From positions 1 through 24,520 of the forward strand of contig DGSY01000067.1 of the NCBI GenBank assembly GCA_002394125.1: 24,520 nt of DNA, in the 5' to 3' direction. The notes under the pieces are model-generated. The model was not told where the DNA came from and did no database searches. It worked only from the letters and a program-made list of their open reading frames with translations. Shown here one piece after another: positions 14,582-23,360 of the stretch (positions are counted from its first letter, which is position 1; each line of letters opens with the position of its first letter). Position numbers and translations under genes: made by a program. Source of the stretch: Ruminococcus sp. UBA4350 (lineage in GTDB: Bacteria > Bacillota > Clostridia > Oscillospirales > Ruminococcaceae).

Positions 14582-14600
14582 TCAGAACATACAGAAAAAG

Positions 14601-14654
14601 CATGATCCGCAGGGGCGCGGCGCTCACGGGGTGCGCTGTGCCGGCCGGATCATG
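14601..14654 (+). other. Long GC-rich intergenic hairpin after infB
   Basis: CATGATCCG (14601-14609) pairs perfectly with CGGATCATG (14646-14654). Within it GGCGCGGCGC (14614-14623) pairs over 10 bp with GCGCTGTGCC (14633-14642, including G-U pairs) around a 9-nt loop, separated from the outer stem by a small internal loop. No T tract follows, so it should not terminate. It may be an RNA processing or stability element, or a small palindromic repeat. Confidence 0.6.
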
Positions 14655-14685
14655 AGAAATGAAACATGAAAGCGGAGGGATTAGA

Positions 14686-14934
14686 ATGGATATCCAGAGA
14701 ATGAGCAATGAAGATATGCTCCAATACTGCGAGGAAGCACTTGCATGGCCGGATTTCGGCCCGATCGACACACTCTTTTTTGAGACCGTCAGAGCGATCC
14801 TGAAAGGGGAGCTGAGTCCGGAGGACACTGCGGATATCCCCGAAACGATCTTCGATGAGGAAGGCTTCTTCAATGAGACCGAGACCACCGGAGACTACTA
14901 CAATCCCGAAGCAGAGAGCTCGATCACGATCTGA
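14686..14934 (+). CDS. 82-aa acidic protein between infB and rbfA, function unknown
   Basis: The product starts MDIQRMSNEDMLQYCEEALA and is strongly acidic, with an N-terminal helical part (to about residue 45, VRAILKGELSPED) and a probably unstructured Asp/Glu/Thr-rich tail ending SSITI. GGAGGG lies 6 nt before the ATG at 14686, and the stop is 14 nt before rbfA, so it is translated as part of the operon. The infB-rbfA junction usually has no gene here in Bacillus, apart from small ones such as ylxP in that species. This protein does not look like YlxP, and I do not recognise it. The size and charge would suit a binding partner of an RNA-binding neighbour, but that is a guess. Confidence 0.75.
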   Translation: MDIQRMSNEDMLQYCEEALAWPDFGPIDTLFFETVRAILKGELSPEDTADIPETIFDEEGFFNETETTGDYYNPEAESSITI

Positions 14935-14948
14935 CCGGAGGGGACATT

Positions 14949-15338
14949 ATGGCAAGTTTTAAGATCGGCCGCGTGCAGGAGGATATCCTGCGCGAGCTGA
15001 CCGCGATCATGCGTGAGCTGAAGGATCCGCGCATCACGCCGGATCTGACGATCGTGCGGGCAGATCTTTCAGGCGATATGGGACACTGCAAGGTGTATGT
15101 TTCCAGCCTGACGGATCTTGAGCGCGCGAAGGAAGCGTGCAGGGTTCTGGAAAAGGCATCCGGATTCATCCGGAAGGAGCTGTTCCGCCGCCTGAAGCTG
15201 CGCAAATCGCCGGATATGCATTTTATCGCGGATGATTCGATCGCTTATGCGGCGGATATAAGCGAAAAGCTCAGCGGGCTCGGCCTGACTGAGGGCAATA
15301 CACCCGAAGCCGAACCGGAGGAGGATCCGCTTCTCTGA
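14949..15338 (+). CDS. rbfA: 30S ribosome-binding factor RbfA
   Basis: The 129-aa protein has the KH-like RbfA pattern: FKIGRVQEDILRELTAIMRELKDPRI, LTIVRADLSGDMGHCKVYVS, and FIRKELFRRLKLRKSPDMHFIAD. RbfA assists late maturation of the 16S rRNA 5' region in the 30S subunit. The last 20 residues form an acidic extension (EAEPEEDPLL). GGAGGGG precedes the start. It sits between the 82-aa gene and nrnA, 30 nt from the latter. Confidence 0.95.
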   Translation: MASFKIGRVQEDILRELTAIMRELKDPRITPDLTIVRADLSGDMGHCKVYVSSLTDLERAKEACRVLEKASGFIRKELFRRLKLRKSPDMHFIADDSIAYAADISEKLSGLGLTEGNTPEAEPEEDPLL

Positions 15339-15368
15339 TCCGGCAGGAATTCTGAAGGAGGCACGACG

Positions 15369-16361
15369 ATGGGAGATACAATGCACAGCAGTGCGGAGAT
15401 CAGCAGCCGTGAGGCTTATGCAGTTCTGCGGGGACTGGAGGATGTCTGCATCCTGATCCACCGCTCACCGGACGGCGACTGCATCGGCGGCGGCTATGCG
15501 CTCTGGCATATCCTGCGCGGGCTGGGGATCCGCTCCCGTGTGGTCTGTGCCGATCCGCTGCCTGCGATGTATGACGATGTGACCGCAGGGATCGAATTTG
15601 AGGAATTTGAACCGAAATACTGGATCTCGGTCGATGTGGCAGACAGAAAGCTCTTCGGCGATCTGCCGGAGCGCGAAAAAGATGCTGTCATCACACTTTG
15701 CATCGACCACCATATTTCCAATACGCATTATGCAGAGCGGCTTTTCTGGAATCCGCATTCTGCGGCGGCCTGCGAAGTACTGTTCCGCATGATGCAGGAA
15801 AATGACATCCCGCTGACCAAGGAGATCGCGCTCTGTCTTTACATGGGCATTGCGACCGACACCGGCTGCTTCCAGTTCAGCAATGCGGACGCGGCGGCAT
15901 TCGAGGCAGTTGCGGAGATCAAATCCGCATTTCCCGACCTGCCGTATTCGCGGCTCAACCGCGAGCTGTTCGTGCTGAAATCGCAGGGACGCATCGCGCT
16001 GGATGCGCGGCTGATGCAGAATGTCAGACTCTCGGCGGACGGCCATGTCGCACTGATCTATCTGCCCTTTGCGTGGATGCAGGAATTTGTGCTGTCCTCG
16101 GAGGAGACCGACAGCATCGCGAATCTGCCGATGCAGATCATCGGCGTTGAGGTCGGCATCACCTGCAAGCAGCAGCCGGACGGCAGCTTCCGCGTATCCC
16201 TGCGCGGCGGCGAAAGAGCCGATGTTGCAAAGATCGCGCAGCATTTCGGCGGCGGCGGCCATATCAAGGCGAGCGGCTGCTCCTTCCATGACGGCGATCC
16301 GGAGGATGTCTGCAAAATGCTCATGGATGTTTCGGAGGAAATGCTCGGACAATGGCTGTAA
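15369..16361 (+). CDS. nrnA: Bifunctional oligoribonuclease / pAp phosphatase NrnA (DHH family)
   Basis: The 330-aa protein carries the DHH/DHHA1 motifs: HRSPDGDCIGG (His31, Asp35, Asp37), SVDVAD, the DHH motif itself at Asp113-His114-His115 (CIDHHISN), ATDTGCFQFSN, and the C-terminal DHHA1 motif GGGGHIKASG (from Gly294). NrnA degrades 2-5-nt RNAs to nucleotides and removes the 3' phosphate from pAp, in the cytoplasm. AAGGAGG stands before the start. The Firmicutes neighbours rbfA and truB flank it. The stop overlaps the truB start by 10 nt. Confidence 0.94.
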   Translation: MGDTMHSSAEISSREAYAVLRGLEDVCILIHRSPDGDCIGGGYALWHILRGLGIRSRVVCADPLPAMYDDVTAGIEFEEFEPKYWISVDVADRKLFGDLPEREKDAVITLCIDHHISNTHYAERLFWNPHSAAACEVLFRMMQENDIPLTKEIALCLYMGIATDTGCFQFSNADAAAFEAVAEIKSAFPDLPYSRLNRELFVLKSQGRIALDARLMQNVRLSADGHVALIYLPFAWMQEFVLSSEETDSIANLPMQIIGVEVGITCKQQPDGSFRVSLRGGERADVAKIAQHFGGGGHIKASGCSFHDGDPEDVCKMLMDVSEEMLGQWL

Positions 16362-17245
16362 GCGGCGTTCTCGTAATGAACAAGCCGCAGGGCTTTACGT
16401 CATTTGATGTGATCGCAAAGCTGCGCGGCATACTGAAAATGAAAAAGCTGGGACACACCGGCACGCTGGATCCGATGGCGGAGGGCGTTCTGCCCGTGCT
16501 CGTCGGGACGGCTGCACGCGCCTGCGACATTCTTCCGGATGAATCAAAGGCGTACCGTGCGGGCTTCCGGCTCGGCACTGTCACGGATACGCAGGACTGC
16601 ACCGGCAATGTGCTGGAAACGCATCCCGTTTCCGTCACGGAGGAGCAGCTCCTTGCGGTCCTGCCGCAGTTCACCGGTGAGATCATGCAGATCCCGCCGA
16701 TGTATTCGGCTGTGCAGGTCGGCGGGAAGCGGCTCTATGAGCTGGCGCGGCAGGGCAAAACGGTCGAGCGGCCGGCGCGGCAGGTCTCCGTTGCATCGCT
16801 GACGCTCGTGCAGTATGATGCCGGGGCAGGTGAGGGGATCCTCGATATTGCCTGCGGCAAGGGGACATATGTCCGGACGATCCTGCACGATATCGGCGCG
16901 GCGCTTGGCTGCGGCTGCATCATGACCGCATTGACGCGGACAATGGCCTGCGGCTTTACGCTTTCGGATGCGCACAGCTTTAATGCAGTGCAGCAGGCGG
17001 CTGACAGCGGCGAAGCGGATGCGCTCATCATCCCGACGGACAGGCTCTTTGCGGCATTGCCGGAGCTGACCGTCAGCGAAGCGCAGGCAAGGCTTTACCG
17101 CAACGGCGTCCGGCTCGATCTCGGACGCATTCACGGGCTGACCGATGCAGTGCGCTACCGGCTCTATTCGCCGGCGCGCGAATTTCTCGGACTCTGTGAA
17201 GCGGACAGAGAAGCCGGTGTGCTGCGGGTATATAAAAATTTATAA
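16352..17245 (+). CDS. truB: tRNA pseudouridine(55) synthase TruB
   Basis: The 297-aa enzyme starts AVSGVLVMNKPQGFTSFDVI and has the catalytic-loop motif GHTGTLDPMAEGVL with catalytic Asp40. It also has KAYRAGFRLGTVTDTQDCTG, the conserved PPMYSAVQVGGKRLYELAR, and GTYVRTILHDIG. TruB makes pseudouridine 55 in the T-loop of most tRNAs. The start at 16352 overlaps nrnA by 10 nt; GGAGGAA is 11 nt upstream. A later ATG at MNKPQGF (16376) is possible but would remove a conserved strand. Confidence 0.95.
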   Translation: MAVSGVLVMNKPQGFTSFDVIAKLRGILKMKKLGHTGTLDPMAEGVLPVLVGTAARACDILPDESKAYRAGFRLGTVTDTQDCTGNVLETHPVSVTEEQLLAVLPQFTGEIMQIPPMYSAVQVGGKRLYELARQGKTVERPARQVSVASLTLVQYDAGAGEGILDIACGKGTYVRTILHDIGAALGCGCIMTALTRTMACGFTLSDAHSFNAVQQAADSGEADALIIPTDRLFAALPELTVSEAQARLYRNGVRLDLGRIHGLTDAVRYRLYSPAREFLGLCEADREAGVLRVYKNL

Positions 17246-17259
17246 GGAGCTGATTGGAC

Positions 17260-18204
17260 ATGAAGCAGGAACTCCATGAAGCACCGAATCCGGAACGGCT
17301 TCAGATCTCTGCTGCACTCGGACTGTTTGACGGTGTCCATCTCGGTCACAGGCGTGTGCTGGCGCAGGCTGCTGCGCACGGCGTCTGCAATGTCGTGACC
17401 TTTGCGTCGGATTCCATGCCGGTGAAGCAGGGCAGGCCGATGCGCTATATCTTCAATGACGAACAGAAGCGCCGTCTGCTTATGACCTGCGGCGCTCATG
17501 CTGTGTTTGCGCTCCCGTTCGGCGAGCTGGCAGAGCTGGACGGCGAAAGCTACTGCAAGCATATCCTGCGCGAGCGGCTTCAGGTCGATTATGTCTGTGT
17601 CGGCGAGGATTTCCGCTTCGGGCGCAATGCGCACTGCGATACCGCCGATCTGGAGCATTACGGCCGGAAATACGGCTTTGAGGTCGGGATCGTCCCGCAG
17701 GTGCGCGATGAGGACGGCGTGATCGTCTCCGCGAGCCACATCCGTTTCCTGCTTGAAAGCGGCCAGATCACAAAGGCGAACCGTCTGCTCGGTGCGGATT
17801 ATCATCTGCTCTCGCACGTCATTACCGGACAGCATCTCGGCAGCACGGTGCTCGGCGTACCGACGGCGAATCAGGCGTTTCTGCCGTGGCAGTGCATCCC
17901 GCATAGGGGTGTCTATGCCTCCTTCGCGGAGATCAACGATATCTGGGTGCCGGCGATTACGAATATCGGCGTCCGCCCGACCGTCACCGGCGGCGATGTC
18001 GAGCCGATCGCGGAAACGCATCTGATCGACTGGAGCGGCGATCTGGTCGGCACACTGCTGCCGGTCACGCTTTGCAGCTTTATCCGGCCGGAGCAGAAAT
18101 TTGATTCGGTCGAAGCGCTGGCGGCGCAGCTGCGGCGTGATATCCGGGCGCGGAAGCATCTGCTCCCCGCCGAGGGCATTCCCGCAGAGGCGGATTTCAT
18201 CTGA
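17260..18204 (+). CDS. ribF: Bifunctional riboflavin kinase / FAD synthetase RibF
   Basis: The 314-aa enzyme has the N-terminal FMN adenylyltransferase domain with ALGLFDGVHLGHRRVL (from about residue 20), VGEDFRFGRNA, and VSASHIRFLLESG. The C-terminal riboflavin kinase domain has LGVPTANQAFLP at about residue 200, RGVYASFAEIN and GVRPTVTGG. It converts riboflavin to FMN and FAD. The start is taken as ATG at 17260, 10 nt after AAGGAG; TTG at 17254 is an in-frame alternative at 4 nt. It is the last gene of the core operon; no clear terminator was found in the 98 nt before the next gene. Confidence 0.95.
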   Translation: MKQELHEAPNPERLQISAALGLFDGVHLGHRRVLAQAAAHGVCNVVTFASDSMPVKQGRPMRYIFNDEQKRRLLMTCGAHAVFALPFGELAELDGESYCKHILRERLQVDYVCVGEDFRFGRNAHCDTADLEHYGRKYGFEVGIVPQVRDEDGVIVSASHIRFLLESGQITKANRLLGADYHLLSHVITGQHLGSTVLGVPTANQAFLPWQCIPHRGVYASFAEINDIWVPAITNIGVRPTVTGGDVEPIAETHLIDWSGDLVGTLLPVTLCSFIRPEQKFDSVEALAAQLRRDIRARKHLLPAEGIPAEADFI

Positions 18205-18302
18205 ATCGCTGCTTTTTCCCGATACTGACACGGAATTTTCACACAGAAGTCTTACAATATATTCCGTGAATGATTTTTTTCAGAAAGGACTGAATCTTTC
18301 CC

Positions 18303-19292
18303 ATGATCGAAGTACGGAATCTGACGAAGCATTACGGCGATAAGCACGCGGTCAACGACATCAGCTTTACCGTTGAGGACGGAGAGATCCTCGGATTTCT
18401 CGGCCCGAACGGTGCAGGCAAATCGACGACCATGAATATGCTTACCGGCTATATTTCTTCGACATCCGGCCAGGCTCTCATCAACGGCGTTGACATTCTG
18501 GAGGATCCGATCAAGGCGAAATCCTTCATCGGCTATCTCCCGGAGCTGCCGCCGCTCTATCTTGACATGACCGTCAAGGGCTATCTCAACTATATCTTTG
18601 ACCTCAAAAAATGCAAGCTGCCCCGCAAGGCGCATCTGAAAGAGGTCATGGATCTGACCAAGATCACCGATGTGCAGGAACGCCTGATCAAAAACCTCTC
18701 GAAGGGCTACAAGCAGCGTGTCGGTCTGGCGCAGGCGCTGGTCAACAATCCGCCCGTGCTGATCCTGGACGAGCCGACGGTCGGTCTCGACCCGAAGCAG
18801 ATCCTTGAGATCCGCACGCTCATCAAGAAGCTCGGCCGGAACCATACGGTCATCCTGTCGTCCCATATCCTCAGCGAGATCCAGGCAGTCTGCGACCGCA
18901 TCATCATCATCAATCACGGTGTTGTCGCGGCGCATGATACCACGGACAACCTCTCGAAGAATGTCTCGACCGATCACCGCATCATTGCGCGCATCGAAGG
19001 CCCGAAGGACGAGATCGTCCGTGCGCTCAGAGATATCGACGGCATCAAGTATGTCAAGGCCGATATGGAGCGTGAGCCCGGCGTCTACGAATATGAGCTG
19101 GAGGCTGTCCCCGGCACGGATATCCGCCGCGACCTGTTCGAGATCGCACGCCGTCACGACTGGCCGCTGCTGGCCTGCCGTTCCGCAGAGATGACGCTGG
19201 AGGATGTGTTCCTCAAGATCACGATGGGTGAGGGCATCGTCATTCCGAATGCGGAGGATCAGGCGGATGCGAAGAAAGGAGAGAAGGCATAA
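18303..19292 (+). CDS. ABC transporter ATP-binding protein (GldA-like)
   Basis: The 329-aa ATPase has Walker A GPNGAGKST (34-42), the signature LSKGYKQRVGLAQAL (from Leu132), Walker B LILDEPTVGLDP (Asp156, Glu157) and the switch His in LSSHILSEI. A C-terminal region of about 100 residues (after 225) is typical of ABC-2 type exporters. The Gld-type order of the following genes suggests an export or envelope-remodelling complex like GldA-GldFG rather than an importer. The substrate is unknown. The start at MIEVRNLTKHYG fits the family, although GAAAGGA is 13 nt upstream, a longer spacing than usual. The stop overlaps the permease start by 1 nt. Confidence 0.93.
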   Translation: MIEVRNLTKHYGDKHAVNDISFTVEDGEILGFLGPNGAGKSTTMNMLTGYISSTSGQALINGVDILEDPIKAKSFIGYLPELPPLYLDMTVKGYLNYIFDLKKCKLPRKAHLKEVMDLTKITDVQERLIKNLSKGYKQRVGLAQALVNNPPVLILDEPTVGLDPKQILEIRTLIKKLGRNHTVILSSHILSEIQAVCDRIIIINHGVVAAHDTTDNLSKNVSTDHRIIARIEGPKDEIVRALRDIDGIKYVKADMEREPGVYEYELEAVPGTDIRRDLFEIARRHDWPLLACRSAEMTLEDVFLKITMGEGIVIPNAEDQADAKKGEKA

Positions 19293-19996
19293 TGGGCGCG
19301 ATTTTCAGACGCGAGATCGGTGCGTATTTCACATCGAGTGTCGCATATATTTTTCTTGCAGTTTTCTGGATCTTTTCCGGATTCTTCTTCTTCCAGTCAT
19401 GTCTCTCGCTTGCAACGACCGATATGTCTGCACTGTTCCAGAGTATGTTCCTGATCTGCATTTTCGTCATCCCGCTGCTGACAATGCGTTCGTTCAGTGA
19501 GGAGAAAAAGCAGAAGACCGAGCAGGGTCTCCTGACCGCACCGGTCAGCCTCGGCGAGATCGTTTTCGGCAAGTATTTCGCAGCGCTGGTGCTGTATACG
19601 ATCGCACTGGTGATGCCGCTGATCTATGCGCTGATCCTGAGCTTCTTCGGCACGGTTGAATGGGGCATTGTCTTCGCAAACTTCCTTGCAATGTTCCTGC
19701 TCGGTGCGGCATTCATCGCGGTCGGTACGCTGATCTCGGCGCTGACCGAAAACCAGATCGCCGCGGCAGTTCTGAGCTTTGTCGCACTGATGGCGCTCTA
19801 TATGATCGACGTCATCAACAGCTATATCAACATCAGCTTCATCAACACCATTCTGGAAAAGCTGTCCTTCTACCGCAGATATTATGCGATCACCTGCGGC
19901 CTGTTCAATGTTTCGACAATCGTATTCTATATCAGTGTCGCGGTGATCTTCAACTACTTCACCATTCGCGTATTTGAGCGCAGACGCTGGAGCTGA
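19292..19996 (+). CDS. ABC-2 type permease (GldF-like)
   Basis: The 234-aa protein has six hydrophobic stretches (about 14-36, 50-66, 96-116, 126-150, 154-174 and 202-224). Its cytoplasmic-loop motif PLLTMRSFSEEKKQKTEQGL (from 61), followed by LTAPVSLGEIVFGKYF, is the hallmark of the GldF-type ABC-2 membrane subunit. It would pair with the preceding ATPase in the inner membrane. Its start overlaps the ATPase stop by one base, and the GldG-like gene follows after 14 nt. The substrate is unknown. Confidence 0.92.
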   Translation: MGAIFRREIGAYFTSSVAYIFLAVFWIFSGFFFFQSCLSLATTDMSALFQSMFLICIFVIPLLTMRSFSEEKKQKTEQGLLTAPVSLGEIVFGKYFAALVLYTIALVMPLIYALILSFFGTVEWGIVFANFLAMFLLGAAFIAVGTLISALTENQIAAAVLSFVALMALYMIDVINSYINISFINTILEKLSFYRRYYAITCGLFNVSTIVFYISVAVIFNYFTIRVFERRRWS

Positions 19997-20010
19997 GGAG
20001 GGATTCATTC

Positions 20011-21831
20011 ATGGGTAACAATGACGATATCAAAAAGGAACTGGAATCCGCCGAAGCAGCAGCAGAGGACGCGGCCGATACCGCGGCGGATGCTGTCAGC
20101 GATGCGGCGGATGCCGTGACAGATGCGGCGGAGGATGCTTCCGATGCGGTCAGCGATACCGCTGCCGCGCTGAAGGAATATGCAGAGGATGAGGCCGCAT
20201 CGAAGGATGAGGACAAGGCGCCGAAGAAGAAAAAGCGCCAGCGGACGCCGGAGGAGGAAAAGGAGCGTGCGCTCAATTCCGTCAAGCGCCGCAAGAAGCT
20301 GAAGTACGGCGCACTCGCGACGATCATCACCGTGGTCGTCATCGCGATCGTTGTCGTGGTGAATATCATCTGCGGCCTGCTCGATCAGCGCTTCAACTGG
20401 AACATCGACCTGACCTCCAGCGGTCTCTACGAGATCGACGAGAAAACAGTCGAATATCTGCATCAGCTCAACAGCGATGTCAAGATCACGATGCTCGCGG
20501 ACGAGAGCTACTTCCTCGAAAACAATATGCTCAAGGTCGCGGCGGAAACGCTCAACCGTTTCAAGACCGAATCGAACGGCCATATCTCGGTCGAGTATGT
20601 CGATGCGAACAAGAATCCGGAAGCTATCTCCGTTTACAAGCAGAACTTCAACGGCGATTTCTCCACCGGTGATGCCATTGTTTCCTGCGGCGATCTGGTT
20701 CGCGTGGTCGGCTTCATGAATAACCCCTATGCAGCCGAATCCGGCAATACGCTGTTCAAGACAGAGCAGTCCTTCGACCAGACGACCTACACCTCCGAGA
20801 CGCATTACAAGTTCGTCGGTGAGCAGGCACTGGTTTCCGCGATCATGGGCGTTACCGACCTCAATCCGGTCACGGTCGCAATGATCGACAAGGTGAACGG
20901 CTCGCCGATCTACGACAACCGCGATGCCTACTGCTATCAGGCGATCAAGGAAGCACTGGACAAGAACAACTACAAGGTCGAGTCTGTTGACATCGCGACC
21001 GCTGAGCTGACCGGTGATTATGACATCATCATGCTCTGCTCGCCGTCCAACGATCTCACCGAGGCACAGATTACCAAGATCTCCGATTACCTCAACAACG
21101 ACAGCAAGTACGGCAGAAAGATGATCTATTTCGGCTCGCCGTTCAAGAGCGCGAATACCGAGAATCTCGACGAGTTCCTGTCTGTCTGGGGCGTGAAGAT
21201 CGGCAGATCCTACGCAACCGAGACCAACTCCGGCGCAGCACAGGTCGCGAATATCGCGATCGGTACGATCGGCGGCGTTCCGGTCGTGACCGCAAATGCA
21301 GAGGCATCCCTGAATGCAGGCTTCACCGCATCCAGACTGCCGATCATCACACCGCTCTGCTGCCCGGTCGAGCGTCTGTACGATCAGAATTCCGGCAGAT
21401 ACACCTATCCGCTGCTGACAACCTCTGACAGCTGCGTGCTCTATCCGCTTGACGAGAGCGCCGAGGACTTCAATGCGGATTCCGCTGAAAAGGTCAGCGC
21501 AGATATGGCTGTGCTTTCCGAGGTCACCTTTACCTCCGGCAGCGAAACGCTCAAGAGCCAGATCGCAGTATTCGGTTCGCCGTGGATCATGGATATCGTG
21601 GTCGCGGGCAGCTCCGGCAGCTACGACAACGCCAACTATTTCATTTCTCTGCTCAATACCGCGACCGGCAAGGAGAATGTCATCACGATCGCTGAAAAGT
21701 CGCTCGACAAGGCGAAGATGACCATTACCGACTCGCAGGCAAAGACGATCCGTGCGGTCACGCTCTTTGCAATCCCGCTGCTTGTTGCAGTGATCGGTAT
21801 TGTTGTGTATGTAAGGAGACGAAATAAATGA
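20011..21831 (+). CDS. GldG-family ABC-transporter auxiliary protein with acidic N-terminal extension
   Basis: The 606-aa protein matches the GldG/ABC-type uncharacterised transport system family. It has a first transmembrane segment at about 99-122, then FNWNIDLTSSGLYEIDEKTVEYL, an extracytoplasmic domain of about 440 residues with IIMLCSPSNDLTEAQI and KMIYFGSPF, and a C-terminal anchor (FAIPLLVAVIGIVVYV) before RRRNK. Before the first segment is an unusual cytoplasmic extension of about 98 residues. Residues 12-62 are an Ala/Asp/Glu-rich near-repeat (units like DAADAVTDAAED) suggestive of a long amphipathic or coiled helix, followed by a Lys/Arg-rich patch (71-98). GAGGAGGG lies just before the start. 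The stop overlaps the DUF4340 gene (ATGA). The family is clear; the function is only inferred. Confidence 0.88.
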   Translation: MGNNDDIKKELESAEAAAEDAADTAADAVSDAADAVTDAAEDASDAVSDTAAALKEYAEDEAASKDEDKAPKKKKRQRTPEEEKERALNSVKRRKKLKYGALATIITVVVIAIVVVVNIICGLLDQRFNWNIDLTSSGLYEIDEKTVEYLHQLNSDVKITMLADESYFLENNMLKVAAETLNRFKTESNGHISVEYVDANKNPEAISVYKQNFNGDFSTGDAIVSCGDLVRVVGFMNNPYAAESGNTLFKTEQSFDQTTYTSETHYKFVGEQALVSAIMGVTDLNPVTVAMIDKVNGSPIYDNRDAYCYQAIKEALDKNNYKVESVDIATAELTGDYDIIMLCSPSNDLTEAQITKISDYLNNDSKYGRKMIYFGSPFKSANTENLDEFLSVWGVKIGRSYATETNSGAAQVANIAIGTIGGVPVVTANAEASLNAGFTASRLPIITPLCCPVERLYDQNSGRYTYPLLTTSDSCVLYPLDESAEDFNADSAEKVSADMAVLSEVTFTSGSETLKSQIAVFGSPWIMDIVVAGSSGSYDNANYFISLLNTATGKENVITIAEKSLDKAKMTITDSQAKTIRAVTLFAIPLLVAVIGIVVYVRRRNK

Positions 21832-23330
21832 ACAAGACCCTCAAAGGGATCATCGGCGGCAGTGTGCTGCTCGGTGCGCTCGGCGGTGCAATGGCATGGC
21901 TCATGCTGACGAAGCCGGGGGATGCACAGGAAAGCTCCTCCGAATCGACGGTTGAGACACTGCTCTGGCACGCCTACAGCGATGATATCAGTCAGATCGA
22001 GGTTGAAAATCCGAAGGGCGATTCCTATGTCGCCTTTCGGAAAATGGAGGAGACCAAGACCACTGATATGGACGGCACGGAGCGTACCGAGGAGATCGCA
22101 AACTATTACCTCAAGGGCTATGAAGATCTGCCGATGAATACAACGCAGATCCGTCTGCTGGCGACGCGCTCGCCGGAGATCACCTCTGTCGATACGGTTG
22201 AGGAAAATGTATCGGACAGCGATCTTGCCAAGTACGGACTGGATGAACCGGTCAAGGTCACATATACTGTTGACAATGCCGATCCGATCAAATTCTGCAT
22301 CGGCAGTGAGGCGCCGATCGGCGGCAACCGCTATCTCCGCATGGACGGCGGCTCGACGGTCTATCTCGTCAATTCGATCTCGCTGGATCCGTTCCTCGAC
22401 GGCATCAAGGATTATCTTGGTACGACGCTGAAACCGGAGCAGGCCGAGGATGACGATACGGTCATCAATTCTGTGCGGATCGAGCGCAGCGATCTGGATT
22501 ACGATTTCTATTTCACTTATGATTCCTATTATAAGGAGAATACGAACGGCGGTGCAATGGCGGTTCATGTTATGGAGGAGCCTGTCTATTCGCTGCTCAG
22601 CGCAGACAGATCCGCTGCCGCAACGCACGGTCTTTACGGTCTGACCGCAAAGGAGGTCGTGACGCCGCTGCCGACCGATGCAGAGATCAAGAAGGCGGGC
22701 TTCGACGATCCGTTTGTGACCGTCACAATGAAGACCGACGACGGCAAGACGACCGTGTTCTGGCTCGGCGACAAATATGAGACCGAGGACGGCGAGACGC
22801 GCTATTACGGTATGATGAAAGGGCTCAACTGCATCTACGGCTTTTCGCCCGATGACATCATCTATGAGGATCTCAAGCCGGAGGATATCATTTCCAGAAA
22901 TGTCATTGATATGTATATCTGGGATATCGGCACGCTGACCTATGAAGCCGGCGATACCAAGCTGGCATTTACCGGTGAGGGCACGAGTCAGGAGGATTTT
23001 GTCGGCAAGCTGAACGGCGAGCCGCTGGACGAGGACGGCATCGAGCGCTACCGCAAGCTCTATACCTACCTGCTCCAGACCTCCGCTGAGGAGATCGTCT
23101 ACGATAAGGATACGGAGTTGAAGGGCGACCCGATGGCAAAGGTCTTTATCGAGCGGCAGGACAAGAAGCGCAGCTATGATGTGGAATTTTACGATGCAGG
23201 CGGCCTGAAGGCTTATATCGTCATAGACGGCGATATCCGCTTCCGCTGCCGCAAGAGCTATGTTGAAACGCTGATCTCGAATATCGGGATCTACGACGAA
23301 ACAGACAAGGAATTCACGATGACATGGTGA
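21828..23330 (+). CDS. DUF4340 domain-containing membrane-anchored protein
   Basis: The 500-aa product begins with a signal-anchor (MNKTLKGIIGGSVLLGALGG, then WLMLTKP) and continues as an extracytoplasmic protein with repeated beta-rich stretches. YSDDISQIEVENPKGDSYVAF, YGLDEPVKVTYTVDN, CIGSEAPIGGNRYLRMDGG and DPFLDGIKDYLG are typical of DUF4340 proteins that accompany GldG. The four-gene layout (ATPase, ABC-2 permease, GldG, DUF4340) recurs in several phyla, but the substrate is unknown. It overlaps the gldG-like stop by 4 nt, with the ribosome binding site AAGGAG lying in the end of that gene. Confidence 0.88.
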   Translation: MNKTLKGIIGGSVLLGALGGAMAWLMLTKPGDAQESSSESTVETLLWHAYSDDISQIEVENPKGDSYVAFRKMEETKTTDMDGTERTEEIANYYLKGYEDLPMNTTQIRLLATRSPEITSVDTVEENVSDSDLAKYGLDEPVKVTYTVDNADPIKFCIGSEAPIGGNRYLRMDGGSTVYLVNSISLDPFLDGIKDYLGTTLKPEQAEDDDTVINSVRIERSDLDYDFYFTYDSYYKENTNGGAMAVHVMEEPVYSLLSADRSAAATHGLYGLTAKEVVTPLPTDAEIKKAGFDDPFVTVTMKTDDGKTTVFWLGDKYETEDGETRYYGMMKGLNCIYGFSPDDIIYEDLKPEDIISRNVIDMYIWDIGTLTYEAGDTKLAFTGEGTSQEDFVGKLNGEPLDEDGIERYRKLYTYLLQTSAEEIVYDKDTELKGDPMAKVFIERQDKKRSYDVEFYDAGGLKAYIVIDGDIRFRCRKSYVETLISNIGIYDETDKEFTMTW

Positions 23331-23360
23331 TCGCGGATTTCCGATGAGAATTGGAGGATC

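Noticed and set aside
18230..18266. Possible promoter before the ABC ATPase gene (TTTTCA, then TATATT)
   Set aside because: The boxes match poorly and the spacing is 16 bp; a promoter is expected here but could not be placed with confidence.
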